From assembly GCA_054661495.1 (NCBI GenBank), contig BAAFSQ010000084.1, positions 1 to 37,284 of the forward strand: a stretch of 37,284 nucleotides of DNA. The letters are read 5' to 3'. The notes under the pieces are model-generated. The model had not been told where the DNA came from. It saw only the letters and a program-made list of their open reading frames with translations, and did no database searches. The position numbers and the translations under genes were made by a program. How positions within the stretch are numbered: the first letter of the stretch is position 1; every line of letters starts with the position of its first letter. Shown here in pieces: positions 28,720 to 37,284 of this stretch. This stretch comes from Zygophlyctis sp. KS116 (lineage: Eukaryota > Chytridiomycota).

Positions 28720-31700
28720 CTATTTAATTCCTAATTCCTTCTTTAACCTAACAACCAGGGCCCAATCGTCTTTGGAAAGATCGTTTCTAAATGTTGTCTT
28801 TAAAATATCTATAGAGCCTCTTGTCAACTAAAATTAGTATTAGAAAATATTACCCTGGAGAAGATTTCACTAGATTCATTGAAATGTCTCCCAAACATTT
28901 TTGGAGTTTCATAAGGTGCATTTTCAACACGAATAGCAACAGAAGGATCTCCTCTTTTTGCTTCCGGGCGAGACTTATGATTAAGTTCAATACCGACAAC
29001 TTTTCCCAAGGAGATTACTTTGGAATCTTCAATAACACATAGAGGAGTTCCAACTTTTAAGACTCCTTCCATTACGTCAACACCCATGATGATAGGAGCT
29101 CTCTTATTGAAAACTGCACCAGGAACAATTTTCAAAACACAGGGAAAGATAGCCATTGGAGCATCATCCCTGCGTTTTTGTTCCTCTATTTCTTTCATGT
29201 GCGCAGTGAATTTGTCAAATAAGTGATAAATAATATTTGCCTAGAAAAGTTAAAAAAAAAAATTACAGAAAATATGGTTACACCCATTTCCTTTGCTAGT
29301 TCTGTAGCATCTTTATCTATTGGAACGTCAAAAGCTAACAGTTGGGCGTATTCGGGAGCTTTTTCAAGCATTACAGAACATCGAATCACATCCTTTTTAT
29401 GAACAGGACCAATATTGATTCCAGAAACGGGAATATTTGAAGATTTTAAAAAGGTTAACAGAGCCTCTAGAGAACCCAAAGTGGAAGATTGCACACATAC
29501 ACCCTTTCCAGATTTATCAATTGATGACATAAGAGATGTCAAGTCCGACATTACTTCTTCCATCAAGTCTTCCTCATCGTCATCGGGACCGACGACAAGA
29601 AGACGAGAGCCTGCAATCGCCTTTTCAAGGTCAGGGGCAGCTATTTTCACTCCCTGTGATGCCTTGACTTCTTTATGATGAACGTAGGCAGATTTGACTC
29701 TCAATTCGCGCATAGGCTGAGGAGTAAGCAAGGCACGAATATTAGTGACAATAGGTCCATTCAGTCCACATATGACTATTCGATCTCCCTCTCGTAATAC
29801 CCCATTTGATAAAATAACATCAATAGTTGTTCCCAGACCTTCAATAACTTTGACTTCCAAGACGGTACATTCCAATTCCGATAGATACATCAACTTTTCT
29901 GTCATTCGAGTTTGAGTCAGGTCAACTAGCAAATGCAATAAATCAGGTATTCCTTCACCAGTGATAGCAGATGTGGGTATGAGAGAGACATTCTTCCCAA
30001 GATTCTTATTATCCCAGTACAGGCATGCATTAAGACCTTGTTCCGCAAACTGGACAATGGTTTTTGTTACACGATCATTGAATTCTTTGATAACATGCGA
30101 TTTCTGTAGAGCTAAAGTGTCTCTTGTGGGGTAATCTGGATAGGCCTGCCAGTCAAACATTCGATCAATTTTGTTAAGTGCTACGATAAATGGAGTTTTG
30201 CGCTGTCTTAAAAGACCTAATGACTCTAGTGTCTGAGGCTCCAAACCGTGAACAATATCTACTACTAAAATTGCGATATTGCATAATGATGATCCTCTGC
30301 TACGTAAGTTCGTAAAGGATTCGTGACCAGGCGTGTCAATGATCAAGAGACCAGGGATTTTGTATCCTGGATCCTCACCTTTGTGATAGAGAGCCGTTTT
30401 CTGTATTACTGCATCTATTGGGAAATATGTGGCACCAATCTGCTGAGTAATACCACCAGCTTCGCCTTCTTGAACATTAGTTTGTCTTATTTTATCCAAT
30501 ACTTTAGTTTTGCCAGTGTCAACATGACCTAAAATGCAACATATAGGTGATCGCAAATTATCAGCGGATCTAGCAGCCAAAGCCGCAGCTATACGTTCCT
30601 ATGTATTATTTTTGATGTGTAAATACCTTTTTACGAGCCGCAGCTTCTTCCTTTCGCTTGAGAGCTTGCTTTTCGTGTTCAGTCAGCTCCTCTGATTCAT
30701 CAGAATCATCAGAGTCGTCCGATTCATTCTCTTCATCGGAATCACTTCCTTTTTCTTCATCAGATTGATCCATAACTTCTTCAGCAGCATTGGCTACTGC
30801 TTCTTTGGTGTCCTTTTCCTTATTTTCATTCCCAACTCCAACTTTATTCAATTTTAGATTTTCCAATTTTAAAGACTCTTGGTCAACTTTATCTTCATCT
30901 GATTCATCATCCCAATTATCTTTTATATTTTCATCGGCTTCCGAAACCATATCCCATGAATCTTTAATCGACTCCGAATTCTGATCTTCGACATCCCAGC
31001 ATTCATTGACCTGTTCAATATCCTTTTTGTCGACAATGACAGCTTCTCTCAAATCTGGACTTGAGACTTTTGATTGAGTTTTTTCATTTTCAGTTGAATT
31101 GTTATTTTTTCCCTTCTTCTTTTTGCCATAAACAACCTTCTTTGATCCTTGATTTTCAGCTTTAAGTCCTTCTACTACAACTCCAGAAGCCAGCATAGCT
31201 TCTAATTTAGCTTGCGCTTGAGCCTGAGCCTTTTGCTGTGCAGGCGTTAAATATTTCCCAGCCTTTTTCAACTCTTCTTTTCTCAACTACTGATAAATAA
31301 TTTTGTAACAATACCCTTTCTTTTTCCCTTTTCTTTTGTTTTGCTTCTAATCGTTTTGCTTCTTCTTCCTCTTCTTGCATTTTTATTGCTTCTAGCCGAG
31401 CCCTCTCTTCCTCTTCTCTCTTTTGAGCTTCTTCCTCTGCAGCCTTTCTAGCAGCCATCATTTCCCTTAGAGCAGCCACTGGCGGTCCTACCTTTTTCTT
31501 TGCCCCTTTTTTCTTACTCTTTGAAGAATCATCAGGATTTTCGATAGCTTCAGCAGAAGCTTGCTCTAATTCTTCTACTTCTTTAGAGTCTTTAGGCTCT
31601 TGTGAACCTGTTTTAGAATCACTCTTTTTTGACGTTTGCTTCTTTGCTAATTTTTGACGTTCTTTTCTTTCTCTTTCTTTTTCCTTTTTAGATTTAATCT

Positions 31701-32030
31701 TTATCTCTGATGGATCTTGTAAATCTTGTAAAACTTCTTCCTTTTCCTCTTTTTTAGACTCTACTTTAGCGCTTGAAACCACAATTTCTTCTTGCTCTTG
31801 GTCTAATTTTGCTAAAATTTCTGCAGCATCTTCTTCATCATCTTGAAATTTCTTCTTTTTAGACTTTTTAGACTTTTTGATGGTTGCCATGAGTCCTCCC
31901 AAGTCATTCCCATCCTCATCTAAATTTGTATCCTGTTCCACCCTCTCTGGTTCCTGCTCTTGAGGAAATTCCTCGACATCTTTATTCCTAATTGTTTAAA
32001 TTGAGAAAAATACTTTTTCTTTTTCGCCAT
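28720..32030 (-). CDS. FUN12: Translation initiation factor eIF5B (Fun12), six exons
   Basis: Exons 32030-32014, 31987-31315, 31286-30627, 30598-29267, 29240-28854 and 28827-28720 give 1058 aa; introns are 26, 28, 28, 26 and 26 nt. The ~415-residue N-terminal part is Lys/Glu-rich and disordered. The GTPase domain shows [34 protein letters not shown] and SAITGEG. Domains II-IV end in [13 protein letters not shown] and [20 protein letters not shown], matching the family C terminus. eIF5B catalyses 60S subunit joining. The first exon is only 17 nt (MAKKK), so a start at a later codon would be wrong. Confidence 0.96.
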
Positions 32031-32093
32031 TTAACTGGTTCCTAAACAAAGACCTGTTTAACAGAAACGTCAAGTTTTACATTTGCTCAAACG

Positions 32094-32705
32094 ATGAAAA
32101 TTGGGATTTTGGCTCTTCAAGGCGCATTTAGTGAACATGACATCATGTTAAGAAAATTAAAGATTATTCCTACTCTAGTCACAGATCCACGGCATCTAAA
32201 AGGTTTAAATGGAATAATTCTGCCAGGCGGAGAATCTACAACGATTGGAATGTTGTTAAAATCTAGTGGATTATATGATCCTCTAAAAGCTCTAATTGAA
32301 TCTAGTCAGATTGTAGTATGGGGAACATGTGCTGGTTTTATACTGCTATGTGAAAATGTTGTAGATAGAGATCAGATACTTTTGGGAGGTCTACCGCTCA
32401 CTGTTGAAAGAAATGCTTTTGGAAGACAAATTAATTCTTTTGTGGAAACTTTACAGTTACAGCTAAAAGAGACTATAGAGTTTCCAGGAGTCTTTATTAG
32501 AGCTCCAAGAATTGTTTTATCAGATCATGACTTGAATAGTGATTTACGTATATTTGCTAAATTATCCAAAGAAAGGAATTCTGATGTGGTTGGTGTTCTC
32601 AAAGATGATAGAATTATGGGGACTAGTTTTCATCCAGAATTAACTAATGATTCAAGAATGCATCAGATTTTTCTTCAACTTTGTTCTAAAAATTCTAAAG
32701 ATTAA
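32094..32705 (+). CDS. SNO1: PdxT/SNO glutaminase subunit of pyridoxal 5'-phosphate synthase
   Basis: Single-exon, 203 aa. Class I amidotransferase that supplies ammonia to the PdxS/SNZ synthase in the DXP-independent vitamin B6 route. Motifs: LALQGAFSEH, the substrate loop LPGGESTTIG, the nucleophile GTCAGFILL, VERNAFGRQ, IRAPRI and the catalytic FHPELT. In many fungi SNO sits beside SNZ; here the neighbours are eIF5B (divergent, 63 bp between starts) and an oxidase. ACGTCA lies at 32067-32072, upstream of ATG. Its 3' end overlaps the oxidase gene by 11 bp. Confidence 0.96.
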   Translation: MKIGILALQGAFSEHDIMLRKLKIIPTLVTDPRHLKGLNGIILPGGESTTIGMLLKSSGLYDPLKALIESSQIVVWGTCAGFILLCENVVDRDQILLGGLPLTVERNAFGRQINSFVETLQLQLKETIEFPGVFIRAPRIVLSDHDLNSDLRIFAKLSKERNSDVVGVLKDDRIMGTSFHPELTNDSRMHQIFLQLCSKNSKD

Positions 32706-34240
32706 TCTGCAGACTTATTGGAGACTGATTTGGGGTTTTTAAGGGAGGGCTTTGCATTTCAAATAATGAATTTAAAAATCGATTTCTAAATCTTCCTTTT
32801 GGATCTGATCGTTCCATTAGACTCTTAAATTCTTTCCATTTTGGGAATTTACGGTTCCAAGGTTCATATAATTCTGGAGTAAAAAATTTACCAAAATGAG
32901 GAATGCATGAATTTTCTTGTAAACATAATTGCTTTTCAATGCTTTTGAGAAATTCCAATTTTTCTTGATTTGCTCCTGGTGCAATGTCATAAGAGACATC
33001 AGTTAGTAGATCTTCAGGTGATAAATAGACTAAAAATCCTATATAACAAACTGGAGAATTAAATGAAGGACTTAACCATGCTTTAGAGACACCAGTTCCA
33101 CGGAGGATGAAGGGATAATGCATTTTGGTTTTCTTACTTCTATAGTATTCTCGAAGTTGAATTAATGTTTGAGATAAGTTTGACATTGGTACTGCTAATT
33201 CACAGTTAACTTGAGGTGCTGGGATTCCTTTACACCATATATCATAAATGTTTCCAACGCAAGTTTCAGTAGCTTCAAATCTAGAAACAGTTCTAAATCT
33301 AGCTTCCTCAAAAGAATTATTGCCATCGTTAGATGTAGTTATGGGAGTTGAAGGTCTAGATGTATCTTGCTTCATAACTTGTAAAAGATCATCAATCGAG
33401 GCTTTAAATGCATTTTTTACTTCTGCAAGAGATCTGACTGTAGGATTGCTACTTTCTCCTAATTTCAATAATTTACTGTCGTTCTTTTTATACGCTTGAA
33501 TTTCATTATCTGTTGCTTTTGCACTTCTCCATAACTGAACATGATCAGAGCCTGGAAACCACCAAGCTTTACAGTGATCATGCTCACTATTCCATTCCAG
33601 AAATTTTGAGCATAATGAATTAAAATCTGTAATTTCCTTTTCTACCTTGTATATCGTCAGAGGAATACATTCAAGTTTGACATGCGTCACAATCCCTAAT
33701 GCGCCCATATGAATCTGAAATCCACAAAAATCAGGATCATTTTGATTAACGTCTCGGATTTTACCATCAGCAAGAATGATTCTTAGAGATATTATAGAAT
33801 CATATAATCCACCGTTATTCATACCCTTGCATTTACGTACTGGAACTTACCTGACCATGTGTACCCGTAGCCAACGCCCCTGCTAATGTTTGCGTCAATA
33901 ATACTCCCGGACATGAGGAAATCTCTAAATTTCTATTCAACAAACATTTAGAAACTTGTTCCAATGTTGTCGATGCGCCAAATGTGGCCCAGGACTCTCC
34001 AAACTCTGTCTCGCCTCTGTAAAGTTCTGAAAGATCTAACAACAAATCATTCTCTTCACTTGGTGATTTATCTAATCTTCCTATGCCATTAAAGGACATT
34101 CTTGATCCGAGAACTTTAATCAGCCCATTTGTTGATTTAATAATCTTCAATAATTCATCTTCTGATTTGGGCTTAATTACTTGGCTAATCTCCCCCAACC
34201 TGACGCTATGTGCCCAGTTGTAGATGTTTTGATCAGTCAT
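32695..34240 (-). CDS. FAD-dependent alditol/aldonolactone oxidase (VAO family)
   Basis: Exons 34240-33851 and 33825-32695 give 506 aa; the intron is 25 nt. The N terminus (NWAHSVRLGEISQVIKPKSE) and the FAD-binding block ALATGTHGQGMNNGGLYDSI resemble bacterial alditol/xylitol oxidases as well as fungal D-arabinono-1,4-lactone oxidase. The C-terminal part has WWFPGSDHVQLWRSAKA and CIPHFGKFF (HxGK-like). The segment IKVLGSRMSFNGI aligns with VLGSGHSFN, where the His binds FAD covalently in AldO; here it is Met, so FAD is probably non-covalent. The substrate may be an arabinonolactone (erythroascorbate synthesis) or a polyol. Confidence 0.85.
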
Positions 34241-34279
34241 TGTTTCGATTATTCAGACTATGTGACGTCGTGTACTCTT
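34241..34279. promoter_or_regulatory. 39-bp divergent promoter with a TGACGTCG box
   Basis: The whole gap between two divergent ATGs is 39 bp. It contains TGACGTCG at 34263-34270; a second TGACGT (34285-34290) overlaps the first codons of the plus-strand gene. This is the palindromic CRE-like core seen near other starts here. Confidence 0.45.
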
Positions 34280-35582
34280 ATGACTGACGTTTCTACAAAA
34301 GGAAATAGACAGATTATTCCCTGTACTGTTGATGAAAATAAATGTAAGTAATTTGATTTAATTAGTAGTTAATAATCAAACCGCTCTGATTGATCATCAA
34401 AACTTGATCATATATGACAATCATTCGAAACAAATCAAACGATATATTCCCTTAGAGAATATTGTCAAATTAGAATCTGATTTATATAGGCATGATTTAA
34501 TACCAGATCAACAATTACCATGCGTAAACTTAATATACCAACTGCGTACAACTTCCAGACTAAATCAAATCGAAAGATTTAGAATAATGACATCATGCAA
34601 AGAGTGGGATCTCCCCCATTTTCTAAGGACAAGAATAAGAAACAGAAATCTTTTATTGTTTTACAAGAGCTTGGAAGGAGTGTATGAAAAAATACAATTT
34701 GATCGGGAATGTGATAACTTATTAAAAACTTCTTCAACTTATCCTAGAGACAAATCCTTACTAGCGGATACATGTTCTGAATTGGTTGAATCATTAATTT
34801 TTCATACCATTTTGGATCAGTCTGCAAAATCAAGATTATTTAATTCTAATCTCAAAAGTATCCTGGTCAATGAGATTAATCAAACTTTTAAATGGTTAAA
34901 AAAATCAGAAGCTTGTACTGATGATAATGATTTGATGAAGTGGATTATTTTAAAAAAGTCTGGAAAGCAAATTGCTAAAATGTTACCGTCTCTTTCATCA
35001 CCAACTCACCCTCAAACAGTTCTAAACTCTTTTCATTTCTCATCACTTTGTCTGGACTGGATATCTAGTGGAATATTTAACAACAATCTTCAGAATATTA
35101 ATATTCCTAGATTAGACTCTTGCTCTTTTAACGAGTCTGAATATTCCTGCTTAAATTTGGTGGATGACATCTGTAGTCAGTTATTACTATACTCGACTAA
35201 ATTTGATATGAATGAATATTATGAAAACTTTTGTACATCAGTATGCAGTCTTGCATCTGAAATTGCATCAAGTTCTAAATATACTATAAGCTTCAAGACG
35301 CCGGATTTCTTATCTCAAAAATGTGTTACATTGATACTTGAGCAGTTTAAAACGGTATTTGAAACAGATCAAGATCTACTTCATACATTTCATCACTCCC
35401 AATTACTCTATTATCTCTTTAGAACTCATCAACTAAACAAGAAAACTTTAAGAAAGATGCCAGATTATAAATATATTCTTGGGATCAGCTTTATCGTGGC
35501 AGATAATGATAATGTCCATCGGACGCGACTAATTACAATTATAAATGAAACACTCCATGATTTAAAATTACTCGATTATTAA
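34280..35582 (+). CDS. Unrecognised 425/426-aa protein
   Basis: Exon 34280-34343 (MTDVSTKGNRQIIPCTVDEN) joins exon 34366-35582 by a 22-nt intron, or 34369-35582 by a 25-nt intron; both keep the frame. The N terminus (ALIDHQNLIIYDNHSKQIKR) reads like the strands of a PH-like domain. The rest is mainly helical, with ERFRIMTSCKEWDLPHFLRT near residue 95. No membrane segment or catalytic motif is visible. It faintly recalls the animal C12orf56 family in the first 60 residues, but I cannot support orthology. Confidence 0.6.
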
Positions 35583-35704
35583 TATACCGCATTAAATGGT
35601 CTATGAATTATACGTTTGAGAAGTTGAGCATACTTTATTCAATGCATGAACCGTCGGTCCAAGTAAAATTTTAACCCTACGTTTAGCGCTGTAACAGATT
35701 TCAA

Positions 35705-36038
35705 ATGGCAACTGCTCTTTTAATCGGAGGGGGAATAGGTAAGCCATCCTAAAGATATCTAAGTCTTAGCTGCAGCTGCATTGATTGGTAGATCGGCAAT
35801 CAAGGCTTTTAGGAATACAGCAGGCACAGGTGGAAAGTTTCCTAGAGGAGGATTTGAACCAAACATGAGCTCTAGGGAAGCTGCATTGATACTCGGAGTA
35901 AGGCCGAGTGTCTCTAAAATTAAATTAAAAGAAGCACATAGAAGAATAATGTTGCTAAATCATCCTGATCGAGGAGGAAGTCCTTACTTGGCATCAAAAG
36001 TAAATGAAGCAAAAGAATTATTGGATAAAAATCAGTAG
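35705..36038 (+). CDS. PAM18: TIM14/PAM18 (DNAJC19) J-protein of the mitochondrial import motor
   Basis: Exons 35705-35738 and 35770-36038 give 100 aa; the intron is 31 nt. The N-terminal membrane helix is MATALLIGGGIAAAALIGR. The J domain shows MSSREAALILGVRPSVSKIK, AHRRIMLLNHPDRGGSPYLA with the HPD tripeptide, and KVNEAKELLDK. It stimulates mtHsp70 at the inner-membrane TIM23 translocase. The small size and atypical J domain are normal for Tim14. Confidence 0.96.
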
Positions 36039-36069
36039 TAGTAAAAAATGCATCTATTGATTTGCTCTA

Positions 36070-37086
36070 TTAAATCATTTCATAAAAAATTGAAAAGAAA
36101 ATCCAAATGTTTTGTGTCAATGTGTTACCATGAGATTTTTGCGATGCAGTTGGAGATTCAGTAGGACCAGTCTGGGAAATAGAAGATGTAGTCTGCGTCG
36201 TAGTCTGCGTCGGATTACTGGTTGTGTTTCCAATCACTCTATTCAACCAGGCATCATCATATGCTCTTAGTCCACTACATTCAGCAACATTTTGAAGAGA
36301 ATAACTAGAATCTGTTACTATTTGAATTGTTCTAGGAATGAATGATGATGATTCAGGAAACAAGTCATGTTGTAAAGAAATAGTACCAATCATGGGCTGA
36401 TCCATCCATTCAATGAAAGACTGTACTGGCCTAGAGTTTGAAGAAAAATCTCTAATTAACTATTAAAACTATTACCTTTGGTATCTCTATTCCATAAAAC
36501 GACTGATAAGCCCATCTTGTTTATAATGCCTTCAACTCTATCATCTATATCACCAACTATTGTTTATCCATTAAAAACTTACAAGGAGGTCTAAATAATT
36601 CAGGAGACACCCCTGTTATATCTTTGATGATTTGAGCAGTCCAAACTATTTCTGCTACAATCTCATCGTCCGAAAGTTTAGTTAATTCTGGATGTGACCA
36701 AGTATGAATTCCAATCTGATGTCCATCATCAAATATTTGCTTTAGTACTTGAGGTGATTTAGCAACTTCTTGACCAACAACAAAGAATGTAGCCTTGATA
36801 TTCTTTTGTCCCAAAGGCGTAAGTACTCTCTCTTGAGTAAATTCACCTAGAGTTAAATCCAAATAAAACACTTACTTGGCCCATCATCAAAAGTCAATGC
36901 CCAAGCCTTTGAATCTTTGCATGCATTTATATTTGATCCCAAAAGTATATTTTGACCATTTTGAACTGCACTTGTCCAAGTCTTATTAATGGGCGGAACC
37001 TCTCCAAACTTTGGCCAAACTGATCTATCAAATGCATTAACTCTTAATATAGCAAAGACTGAAAGAACCCAGATGCAAGACTTCAT
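36070..37086 (-). CDS. Chitin/polysaccharide deacetylase (CE4), likely GPI-anchored
   Basis: Exons 37086-36876, 36846-36583, 36556-36476 and 36449-36070 give 311 aa; introns are 29, 26 and 26 nt. A signal peptide (MKSCIWVLSVFAILRVNA) precedes the NodB/CE4 domain: WALTFDDGPSEFTQERVL (catalytic Asp and metal Asp), ATFFVVGQ, GIHTWSHPELTKL (metal-binding His-x3-His) and FRPPFGDIDDRV. A Thr/Ser-rich linker follows (TSNPTQTTTQTTSSISQTGP), then a hydrophobic tail (IWIFFSIFYEMI) consistent with a GPI signal. It converts chitin to chitosan at the wall. The third intron ends at AGAG, two bases after an alternative AG that breaks the frame. Confidence 0.92.
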
Positions 37087-37108
37087 AATTTTAAAATAGA
37101 TTCTCTTT

Positions 37109-37284
37109 AAAATAGATTCTTACCGCATGATTACGGCGTAATGTATCACTTGTTGACTTGTTTCAAAATAGATTCTTACCGCATGATTACGGCGTAATGT
37201 ATCACTTGTTGACTTGTTTCAAAATAGATTCTTACCGCATGATTACGGCGTAATGTATCACTTGTTGACTTGTTTCAAAATAGA
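37109..37284. repeat. 56-bp perfect tandem repeat reaching the window end
   Basis: Perfect units lie at 37109-37164, 37165-37220 and 37221-37276, with 8 bases of a fourth. The unit starts AAAATAGATTCTTACCGCAT and ends TTGACTTGTTTC. A truncated start of the unit (TTAAAATAGATTCT) lies at 37091-37104. The array lies directly upstream of the chitin deacetylase ATG (22 bp) and probably ended the assembly. Confidence 0.95.

Noticed and set aside
28634-28831. Plus-strand 65-codon ORF
   Set aside because: Starts at TTG and lies antisense to the terminal eIF5B exon, whose spliced sequence matches the conserved C terminus.
31941-31941. Start of eIF5B at 31941
   Set aside because: That codon is GTG; a 17-nt first exon with ATG at 32030 and a 26-nt intron gives the usual MAKKK start.
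37109-37284. Telomeric repeat at the window end
   Set aside because: The 56-bp unit has no TTAGGG-like short repeat; a satellite or minisatellite fits better.

Overview
The window is a gene-dense, AT-rich piece of a nuclear eukaryotic genome. I read it as an early-diverging, probably chytrid-like fungus. Fungal signs are a GPI-type chitin deacetylase, a Crz1-like C2H2 factor, a single-pass membrane protein with a cytoplasmic SH3 domain, and the SNO/PdxT vitamin B6 gene. An LKB1-type kinase, an OCRL-type phosphatase with ASH and RhoGAP modules, and NHL/TSR/plant-type LRR modules suit a basal fungus better than a yeast. NDUFB3 implies respiratory complex I, which argues against Microsporidia and Rozella. 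This placement is inference. There are 27 protein genes in 37.3 kb, one of them tentative.

The dominant feature is the introns. I reconstructed 48 by reading frame and family alignment, and almost all are 22-32 nt. Most run GT(A/AAG/AAT) to (T/C)AG with a central TAAT, TTAA or CTAA. Exceptions are one GC-AG intron (LKB1), one apparent GT-TG intron (HUS1) and one 56-nt intron. Several genes are invisible as single ORFs; HUS1 has six exons and lies under an antisense ORF.

Layout: FG-nucleoporin fragment (1-341, +); LKB1-like kinase (431-2533, -); OST48/WBP1 (2576-3865, -); SH3 membrane protein (3905-6160, -); RidA (6311-6731, +); unknown 205-aa gene (6755-7484, -); GID8 (7513-8288, -); SET/MYND protein (8386-9664, -); OCRL/INPP5B (9702-12462, +); NDUFB3 (12459-12698, -); RPB6 (12955-13350, -); WDR70 (13377-15111, +). 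A 1.57-kb gene-poor interval follows (15112-16678), holding one tentative zinc-ribbon gene. Next is a 1400-aa secreted NHL/Cys-rich/TSR/LRR protein (16679-20964, +). Then HUS1 (21092-22012, +); TAF9 (22009-22578, -); BOLA3 (22657-22937, +); DHFR (22934-23512, -); a coiled-coil gene (23664-24775, -); a Crz1-like zinc finger (24977-25618, +); adenosine kinase (25641-26714, -); PiT phosphate transporter (26815-28410, -); eIF5B (28720-32030, -); PdxT/SNO (32094-32705, +); alditol/aldonolactone oxidase (32695-34240, -); unknown 426-aa gene (34280-35582, +); TIM14/PAM18 (35705-36038, +); chitin deacetylase (36070-37086, -). The window ends in a 56-bp tandem repeat.

Most genes are unrelated housekeeping genes packed together, not a pathway cluster. 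Packing is extreme: divergent start codons lie 26-78 bp apart, and three convergent pairs overlap by exactly 4 bp at their stop codons. The best candidate for something new is the 1400-aa secreted protein, which has an unusual module order, a perfect internal 259-bp duplication and five ACGTCA-type sites just upstream. No mobile element, tRNA, rRNA or CRISPR array was recognised.
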